A DNA stretch of 25,727 nucleotides from NCBI GenBank assembly GCA_033557675.1, contig JAWQRM010000246.1, positions 1 through 25,727 of the forward strand, given 5' to 3'. Each line of letters starts with the position of its first letter. Position 1 is the stretch's first letter. Source of the stretch: Coptodactyla brooksi. Its lineage: Eukaryota > Arthropoda > Insecta > Coleoptera > Scarabaeidae. Positions 19,413 to 25,727 of this stretch are shown here, in pieces. The notes beneath the pieces were generated by a model. It was not told where the DNA came from. It did no database searches and was given only the letters and a program-made list of their open reading frames with translations. The translations under genes were made by a program, and so were the position numbers.

Positions 19413-19572
19413 GAATCAACTAATCCACTGACGGCCATAAATATTATATCGTTTAGTTTATCGATCTTATTTTGTTCCGTCTTTAATAGAAATAACGGAC
19501 AGTGTACATGCTATCCAGATATCGATCACTGACATTCAAAATACTGCTAATCCCGTGATCGGCCCATTCAAC

Positions 19573-19590
19573 ATATGTCATATGACATAT
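19573..19590. repeat. 18-bp perfect palindrome in ATATGTCAT-rich DNA
   Basis: ATATGTCATATGACATAT is its own reverse complement and is followed by a partial repeat of the same TATATGTCATATA unit at 19590-19603. Confidence 0.9.
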
Positions 19591-19603
19591 TATATGTCAT
19601 ATA

Positions 19604-20038
19604 TAATGTATATTTGCCAAAATGCTCAAAATCTTTGCCAATAACAAACTCAGTGTGTACAAATACTTAAATGACCCTACGTATTATTTTTTTAGGCGAG
19701 TGCTGTGCAAGGAATCACTAACAATTTTACGTAATTGAGTTTATTCTTGTCTCGTACTTTCTGCTTCTCGCAGTACAGCGCAAAACTCAAATCTTGAATT
19801 GAATTTTCACTTGTTCTCGATTTGAGAGTTGACTTTGTTAATTTCTGCGACTAGATTTCTTTTTTAGATTTTTTTACATTAATTTTCAGACCTAGATTTT
19901 AACTCTTATCAATTTCTCTGCCAATTTCTACTGTACTACTATTACATGTTACATTCCCTTTAAGTATTAATATTGCTACCGTATAACAGTATTATTATTG
20001 GAGCTGGTATACGTGGTCAGCTTCTGGATCTCGATTTG
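19604..20038. other. No gene seen
   Basis: AT-rich DNA with no recognised coding or repeat signature. Confidence 0.45.
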
Positions 20039-20075
20039 TATCCACTATAATTCCCCTATAGAATTATAGTGGATA
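20039..20075. repeat. 15-bp perfect hairpin
   Basis: TATCCACTATAATTC (20039-20053) and GAATTATAGTGGATA (20061-20075) pair perfectly with the 7-nt loop CCCTATA. No adjoining gene was recognised. Confidence 0.92.
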
Positions 20076-20459
20076 GAATATGAATATGACAGCATGGAAG
20101 GACTTGGTTCAAAAGGTTCTTGCCAGCTAAGTAGCGACACCGTTCGCTTCAGACGATCCACTGACTACTGCCGGGAACGTTGAACTGACCATACATACAT
20201 AATTCCTCTATTTTGCTGATTGTTGTTTTTAATCCATTATCTTTTGTCACATTTATTTCATATTTTTAATAACAGTACAAAGCGTTATAAAGTAAAGAAA
20301 ATACAAAGACAAATAAAGAAGTAGGTAGCAATATAAAACAACTGTAGTACTAGAAAGTAAGAATAGAATTCATTCGGCGAATAGAATCAAATAAAGTTAA
20401 TTAATAAGTCGCAAATACAATATAAAATGAATATGCATGGGAGAGAGATAAAGAATTAC
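20076..20459. other. No gene seen
   Basis: The first 120 bases are less AT-rich; the rest is A-rich. No gene, RNA or transposon end was recognised before the Tigger-type terminal repeat. Confidence 0.45.
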
Positions 20460-20686
20460 TACAGTCGAGTCACGATAACTCGAACCCTCATAAGTCGAAT
20501 ATTCGTTTATCTCGAAGTTTTCATTAAGTCCCAAAACAATTTAATGTTTTTCAATGCAGTTATCTCCATATCTCGAAGTGACACCTTTTAAGTCGAAGTT
20601 TTGTGAAAGTTTAAATTTTATTCATGCACGGAAAACCCACAAAATAATAAAAAAATAACTAATATTTTTACTTTTTTCTCCTTACA

Positions 20687-20722
20687 TGAATGATAAGAAG
20701 TACGATGCCTTCTTATCATTCA
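20687..20722. repeat. 14-bp perfect hairpin inside the Tigger-type element
   Basis: TGAATGATAAGAAG (20687-20700) and CTTCTTATCATTCA (20709-20722) pair perfectly with an 8-nt loop. A reading frame beginning here (20686-20871) is not homologous to anything I know. Confidence 0.92.
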
Positions 20723-20871
20723 GGTGGGAAAAACCCGTTTGCATTGTGTCTCTCTCCCAGTTCACGGGCGGGGAAATTCCCCTCTCCCTTCACGGACTGA
20801 TTCTGATTGGTGAGTGGGGGGAAATATACCGCACGTGCATGAAGTGCTTAGTCATTCTATTTCACATTTGA

Positions 20872-21036
20872 AGTGTGTTTGTGGCAGCAAATATTTTACA
20901 GCAGTACTTGGAAAATTCTGAATATGCGGATAAGTCACTGTTTAATTGTATTCACAGACTAAATGACTTTTTAAGATTTGATAAACAAAAAAAAAGTAAT
21001 CAGTCAAAAGTAACTGCCTTTTTCGAAGCAGTTTAA
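20872..21036 (+). pseudogene. Tigger-type transposase, C-terminal tail only
   Basis: The frame SVFVAANILQQYLENSEYAD continues through SLFNCIHRLNDFLRF and ends in KVTAFFEAV with a stop at 21034-21036. Tigger/pogo transposases end in a similar helical region followed by a QxTxxxFF motif. The DNA-binding and DDE domains are absent, so the element could move only with help from an intact relative. Confidence 0.65.
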
Positions 21037-21224
21037 TTAAATTTATTTTCTGTAAATATATTTTTATAATTCATTTTTCTTAAACTATCGTATAGTACTA
21101 TATCGATCATACACTATTTCTGATAACGAAAGGTTTGCTTGGGAAGGGAGGAGGCGGCGACTTCCGATAACTGGAAGGTGTTTAGCCGGTCCCTTCGACT
21201 TCGAGTTATCGCGACTCGACTGTA

Positions 21225-21975
21225 TCTAGTTAAACTGCAGTGCACAAGAAATATTCATATTTATCATTTTGTATTATTCAAGTCTATCTATAGTGGGATC
21301 CATTCTTAATGTTTATTATTAGTAACTATACGCACTAATATTTCTAATCCCGTGTTCATTAGCATAATGTTGTGCGTATGTGAAAGTTTGCTTACATTTT
21401 TTCCACGCGAACAATTGGCCTTTTATGAGATTTTTGCTCATACTACAGATATAGGGAAGGGATTAGTTGAGGACGTGCAACGACTAAGAACATAAAAACT
21501 GATTTGGACTATCACATTCATATATATTCCTTCAAGCGATGTTAAGGTCTCCTTATGAATATCCGTAGCATTGAAATACTTTGTCCTATTGTTAATAAGT
21601 TTTCGTCGTTAAATTCTGTCAGCCTTCTACCATTATAATTATTCTTGTTCATTACCATTATTCTTCCTTATCCATTAGAATGTCATATCTATTATTAAAT
21701 TTCCTATTTTTTCATATTCAATCATATTTTTTTCTGTCTTATTCATTTTTATCCCTTGTATATTTTGTATTTGCTTTGATTGATTGATGCATACAATACA
21801 CTTGATTTAGAATCTCCCAAGATTATTACGATAAGTGATTCCATACTTTTCTCTACTTACCCGGAATATATCACTTTAATCGACAGATCCATTATTTCTG
21901 TTTGTCATTTTGAGAGATGTCAAATCATAAAGCTATTGACAAAGTTAGTATTGTTGTTAATTTATTCTTTGTACA
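21225..21975. other. No gene seen
   Basis: T-rich DNA. A 69-codon frame at 21780-21989 has no recognisable domain and overlaps the start of the next transposase. Confidence 0.45.
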
Positions 21976-22925
21976 ATGGTTTTCAATGAAATTCACAAAG
22001 CATTCATGGTAGAAGCGTGTCTTTGAACGGGAAACAAAATTGATTGTGAATGGAATTATTCCGTAGACGATTCGCTGAACCAGCTTCAAGAAAATTTTCC
22101 TGCATTAGCGATAGTTTATAAAAAAATTTGCGATACTCTGATGCATTCTGTAAATTTATTTCGTGCAAATGGAAGCGTATAGAGAAAGGAAGCTAGCTCT
22201 CGTCCAAAGAAAAGAACTGCAGAATCCTCTAGAAATGTTCAATAAATTGTTGAGAATACACCAGGAATTTCTTTTCGTGTTCCTGGCATGGGCGTAGCTA
22301 GGGAATTTTTCTAGACTTTGAGCAAAGAGATGAATATAGTCGCTTGTTTCTCATTGACATAAACGAAGATAACTTAAATCAAACTTTTTTTCTGACGAAG
22401 GCTGATTCCATCTATCGGGTTATGGAAACTCCTAGAATATGAGAATGTGGAGTACTGACAATCCGCACTTTTTCACGGAAACTCCTCTTCATCCACAAAA
22501 AAATAGGCGTTTGGGTAGGCTTAAGCCCACGACACTTGATTGGACCAATATTTTTCAATCAAACAATCACTACAGAACGATATCGGGAAGAAATTCTCAA
22601 TGAATTCATCTTGCCATTGCACGATGACGAGCTGCAGTTCGGCTACTTTCAGCAGGATGGGGCACCAGCTCGCACGGAACAGGCACCAATCCGATATTTG
22701 CAGGAGTTCTTTGACCACCGATTAATTAGCCGCAATACATCAACCATTATCATACGAGATCATGCGACTTAAATCCCCTTGAATTTTTCCTATGGCCGCA
22801 TCTAAAAACAGTATTTTCAAAAACGCAGTTAATAATCTAGAAGAACTTGCCCAACAAATCACTGCCAAATGTGACGAAGTTATACGAAGAGCTCGCCTCG
22901 GTATTCGGTAGGACGTGAAATTAGA
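21976..22925 (+). pseudogene. Tc1/mariner-superfamily (DDE_3) transposase pseudogene
   Basis: From the ATG at 21976 the plus strand reads MVFNEIHKAFMVEACL, then a stop. It continues WNYSVDDSLNQLQENFPALA, VYKKICDTLMHSVNLFRANG (helix-turn-helix region), RPKKRTAESSRNVQ and IVENTPGISFRV. After frame changes come TDNPHFFTETPLHP, IGVWVGLSPRHLIGPIFFNQ, YREEILNEFILPLHDDELQF, then GYFQQDGAPARTEQAPIRYL with the second catalytic Asp (FQQDGA). A degenerate PLNFSYGRI then stands where PLDYFLWPHLK is expected. Stops and frameshifts abound, and the segment carrying the first catalytic Asp (FFSDEAW-like) is corrupted. It is about the full length of the family (about 330 residues) but dead. Confidence 0.8.
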
Positions 22926-22989
22926 AAATAAATACTATCCGGCTGGTAGAGAATCTCGTCTGAGGGGTAGACCCGCTAGATATTGACGA

Positions 22990-23935
22990 AAAATTGAATA
23001 ACGAATAGTATAGTGATCCGGAAAGGTTTAAAACAGGAAGATGCGTTATCAGCACTTGTTTGTAATGCGCCTTGATCAGATAATAAAGAAGATAAATAGT
23101 ATCGGTACAATCAACAAGGACTCAGTTCAGTTGTATTACATATGCTGCGATATAATAATAGTTGCTAGATCTAAAGCAAACCTGAAAAGAACCTTCTACC
23201 GGTTAGAAGTAGAAACAGAAAATAGAGGGCTAATGGTGAAAGAAAGCAAGACGAATTACATGTTTATGTGCAAAGATAAGGCAAAGATAAGGGAATTTCT
23301 AAGAAATTGGTACTTCTAAATGTATGGGTGTATTAATAAAGCGAAGGAATGAAAATATAGGTCTGAAGAAAAGAATACATTAATTTTAAAAGTAGGAACG
23401 TAGCAAGTTACACGAAAATGAGATTGTACAAGACGCGACGGGTCGCGTCCGGTCGCAATACGCGCTACAGGGATACTATACTTTATAAAGAAAAGGAAGA
23501 AAAGATGGATATTTTTGATAGAAAGATAATCAGATGGCCAATGGGTAATAATAAGGTAGGCAAAAATTAATTTAGATCACTAATGAATCACGAAATAGAT
23601 GAAATAGTGGAGCAGGAAAATATAGTGGGAGTAATGAAAGCTAAAAGAATCGATTGAGCATACATTCAGGAGACAGAAACAGGAGCCACTAAGAGTTATG
23701 ATGGACTAGTAACCTGGGAAAATCAGAGCGAGAGGGAGGGACCTCGAGAGAGATGGAAGGATGAAGTGGAGGGAGACGTACAAACACTGAAGATATTGGA
23801 ATGGCGAAATAAAATTGCAAATAGAAGGAAACTGAGAAAGCTAATGGGGGTGCAAAAGCACACATCGAGATGTAGTGAGGAAGTAACTTGCACTGATCCA
23901 CCACGGAAGAATCTACGAGTTCCACGATGATGGAA
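22990..23935 (+). pseudogene. Non-LTR retrotransposon (LINE) ORF2, reverse transcriptase to C-terminus, degraded
   Basis: GLKQEDALSALVCNAP (frame then shifts) is the RT palm block before the catalytic motif. IIKKINSIGTINKDSVQLYY, ICCDIIIVARSKANLKRTFY and RLEVETENRGLMVKESKTNY follow. The catalytic YADD is replaced by ICCD, so the enzyme could not work. After further breaks the C-terminal block appears: DEIVEQENIVGVMKAKRI, RERPRERWKDEVEGDVQTL and WRNKIANRRKLRKLMG, which corresponds to the RGRPRxRWxDxVExDLxxLxVxxWRxxAxDRxxWRxxV tail common in insect LINEs. The minus-strand frames at 23689-23949 are shadows. Confidence 0.75.
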
Positions 23936-23954
23936 CAACTAAAATTCACAATGA

Positions 23955-24375
23955 ATGTAAAGCTGATACATATTGACGGCTTAATCCTAATAGTAGTTCA
24001 AAAAATCTCAAAACAAGAACTACGTGTCTGAAACGAAAAACTAAAAAGCACCAATTAAGTATAGATATGGACAAAACAAAAACGATAGTAACTTCGAAGG
24101 AAGCACTATATACATATCATATTTTAACAGAATGAATTAGAACAAGTAACACCGATTAAATATGTAGGTATAGTAATAAGACGTGTTTGAAAAATATAAA
24201 TCAAATTAGATGGTAAAACAACAACGACAATGAGATTGTGCTTTGATTCGAGCAACATATTTTCAACAAGATACAACTGTCCACACTACATAAGAGTGAG
24301 ACTATTCACTACACTGAACGCGCCAACATTATATTACGGTGATCTCCGGACGCTAAACAAAAATCATTGAGAAAA
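23955..24375 (+). pseudogene. Second LINE reverse transcriptase fragment
   Basis: A separate RT piece starts with HIDGLILIVVQKISKQEL (equivalent to YADDxxLIAxSExEL). It continues with KTKTIV-like text, LEQVTPIKYVGIVI (equivalent to LExVxxFKYLGxxI), then YIRVRLFTTLNAPTLYYGDL (equivalent to KxxVYKTVxxPTLLYGSE). Stops and frame changes interrupt it. It repeats a portion of RT already present upstream, so it is a different, truncated copy. Confidence 0.6.
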
Positions 24376-24489
24376 TGAAAAATAATCATTGACGTATTTC
24401 TAGTAAAAAAACTACAAAAAAATCTTTCAAAGAATATGCTTACACAAAAAATGCCTACTACCTCGAATGCCACCACGATATATATAGGC

Positions 24490-24735
24490 GTTCAAAAAGT
24501 AAGTTGCACCTGCTCCTCCACAGATGGCAGCATTGCGAAACAAGAGCAAAGCTTGCGCAAACGATAATTCAGTTTCAGGGCTGCCCGCGGGAGCAATTTG
24601 ATTCGAATTGTGTCAACCGTTGCTGTGGAATACGAGAAAACAATGGCGCGTCCGGTTGAAACTTACTCCAAAGATGAACAGGACATGGAACAGGACGGTT
24701 CTTGGGACCAAAAGGTTTTACGAGTATGGACATTA
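24490..24735 (+). pseudogene. Mariner element 5' end with transposase start
   Basis: The ATG at 24643 begins MARPVETYSKDEQ, the N-terminus of a mariner group whose next residues normally form a helix-turn-helix (about RAVIRFLWAE). Here homology stops after DEQ and the frame continues as unrelated DMEQDGSWDQKVLRV. The preceding 150 bp, including GTCAACCGTTGCTGTGGAAT, look like the element's 5' untranslated part. The copy is truncated just before the TG-rich tract. Confidence 0.6.
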
Positions 24736-24765
24736 ATCGTGAAATATTGACAGTGTATGGGCCAC

Positions 24766-25695
24766 ATATGTGTGTGTGGGGGGTGGGTGTGCGTGCGTGT
24801 GTGCGTGTGTGCGCGTGTGTGCGCGTGTGTACGTGTGGGTGTGTGTGTGCGGGTGTGTGCGTAGGTTTGCGTGTGTTTGTGGGGGGTGGGTGTGCGTGTG
24901 TGTATGCGTGTGTGTGCGCGTGTGTACGTGTGGGTGTGTGTGTGCGGGTGTGTGCGCAGGTGTGCGTGTGTGTATACGTGTGGGTGTGCGTGTGAGTGTG
25001 GTGTGTGCATGTGTGTGCGTGTGGATGTTGGTGTGTGTGCGTGTGTGCACGCGGGTGTGGGTATATGTGAGGGTATGTGTGGGTGTGGGTGAATGCGCGT
25101 GTATGTGTGTGTGTGTGGATGTGTGTGCACTTGTGTGCACTTGTGTGCGCGAGTGTGCGCGGGGTGTGCGTGTGTGCACGTGGGTATGGGGGTGTGCGTA
25201 TGTGTACGCGGGTGTGTGCGCGTGGGTGTGTGTGCGTACGCGCGGGTGTGCGCCGGTGTGTGCGCGGGTGTGTGTGGATGGCACATACACTGGGTGCGTG
25301 TATGTGCGTGTGGGTGTGTGCGTACATGTACATGTGTGTGTGCGGTGGTGTGTGTGTGCAAGCGCATGTGGGTGTGCGTGTGCATGCGCGTGTGCGCGCG
25401 TGTGTGCGTGTGTGTGCGTGCGAGTCTGAGTGTGTGCGCGGGTGTGTGTGTGTGCACGTGTGGATATACGTGCGGGTGTAGGTATGTGCGCGTATATGTG
25501 CGTGTTGGTGTGTGCGTGTGTGTGCGCACGCGTGTGTGCGCAGGTGTGCGTGTGTGTGTGTACGTGTGGCTGTGCATGTGGGTGTGGTGTGTGAGTGTGT
25601 GTGCGTGTGGGTGCTGGTGTGTGTGGGTGTGCGCGCGGGTGTGCGGATGTGTGCGTGTGGGTATGTGTGTGGGTGTGTCGGTGTGTGTGGGTGTG
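24766..25695. repeat. About 930-bp TG/TGCG imperfect microsatellite with higher-order repeats
   Basis: The plus strand is almost entirely TG with interspersed CG, TA and GGG variants. A 103-bp unit starting GGGGGGTGGGTGTGCG is tandemly duplicated at 24778-24880 and 24881 onward. A block starting GTGTGCGCAGGTGTGCGTGT occurs near 24953 and again near 25533. Alternating purine-pyrimidine composition favours Z-DNA. The many long reading frames across it, encoding His-Thr or Cys-Val repeats, are artefacts of the repeat. Confidence 0.95.
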
Positions 25696-25727
25696 ATCGA
25701 TCTTGTAAGCGTCTGAGAGCCCGCGAG

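Larger units (their letters stand above)
20462..21222 (+). mobile_element. Internally deleted pogo/Tigger-type DNA transposon
   Basis: CAGTCGAGTCACGATAACTCGAA (positions 20462-20484; key start CAGTCGAGTC) is repeated inverted at 21200-21222 with one mismatch, and both ends are flanked by TA. That is the insertion signature of pogo/Tigger transposons of the Tc1/mariner superfamily. At about 760 bp it is much shorter than an autonomous element, and only the end of the transposase gene remains (20872-21036). A 14-bp hairpin sits at 20687-20722 and an ATTGG (inverted CCAAT) at about 20808. Confidence 0.9.

Noticed and set aside
22521..22725. Alternative frames of 61-65 codons on both strands
   Set aside because: They overlap the transposase pseudogene, whose frame alone carries the DDE_3 motifs.
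24575..25716. Long overlapping reading frames on both strands, up to 304 codons, encoding His-Thr or Cys-Val-rich repeats
   Set aside because: They are produced by TG/CA repeat DNA, which has few stop codons in any frame. All frames are open at once and no domain is present.

Overview
This window looks like AT-rich, gene-poor nuclear DNA from an insect. A hymenopteran, perhaps an ant, is my best guess. The reasons are a GPCR exon with a clean eukaryotic splice donor, several decayed mariner/Tc1 transposases, Penelope-like retroelements, non-LTR retrotransposon pieces and long microsatellites. There is no operon structure and no bacterial gene. The species assignment is inference from repeat content and family resemblance only.

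The only convincing host gene is on the minus strand at 3691-4218. It is one exon of a rhodopsin-class neuropeptide receptor of the sex-peptide / myoinhibitory-peptide receptor (SPR) family. It carries the start codon, a glycosylated N-terminus, TM1, TM2 and the first part of TM3, and ends in a phase-0 GTAAGT donor. The following exons must lie below 3690 or beyond the left edge. I did not find the TM3-TM7 exons in the window. A decayed copy of a widespread uncharacterised insect repeat-borne protein (2680-3375, minus) lies in what would be the next intron.

Nearly everything else is transposon debris. In order: a mariner fragment (7326-7600); a 190-bp palindrome (9570-9760); a weak Tc1-like remnant (9950-10260); a second inverted repeat pair (10385-10735); a transposase with a Tc5/CENP-B-like DNA-binding domain and a DDE start (11857-12770); a short LTR-type element with two about 290-bp direct repeats (13548-14481); a mariner transposase (minus, 15230-17355) split by a Penelope-like element that has about 320-370-bp inverted terminal repeats and a GIY-YIG-domain remnant (15544-16873); a Tc1/mariner-superfamily transposase scrap (17562-17700, minus); a repeat family with three copies (about 18.0, 19.25 and 19.35 kb); a pogo/Tigger-type element with 23-bp terminal inverted repeats and TA flanks (20462-21222); a second Tc1/mariner-superfamily transposase pseudogene (21976-22925); two non-LTR reverse transcriptase fragments (22990-24375); a mariner 5' end (24490-24730); and about 930 bp of TG-rich imperfect microsatellite (24766-25695).

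The most interesting pattern is that four unrelated repeat families in 10 kb share one architecture. Each is an inverted pair, and each arm contains a CTGAAGA-like box, a short hairpin and then GAAA. In two families a short palindrome and UC follow. This is the order of a hammerhead ribozyme core, as described for Penelope-like elements. One pair actually flanks a Penelope-type GIY-YIG coding remnant, which ties the motif to that class of retroelement.
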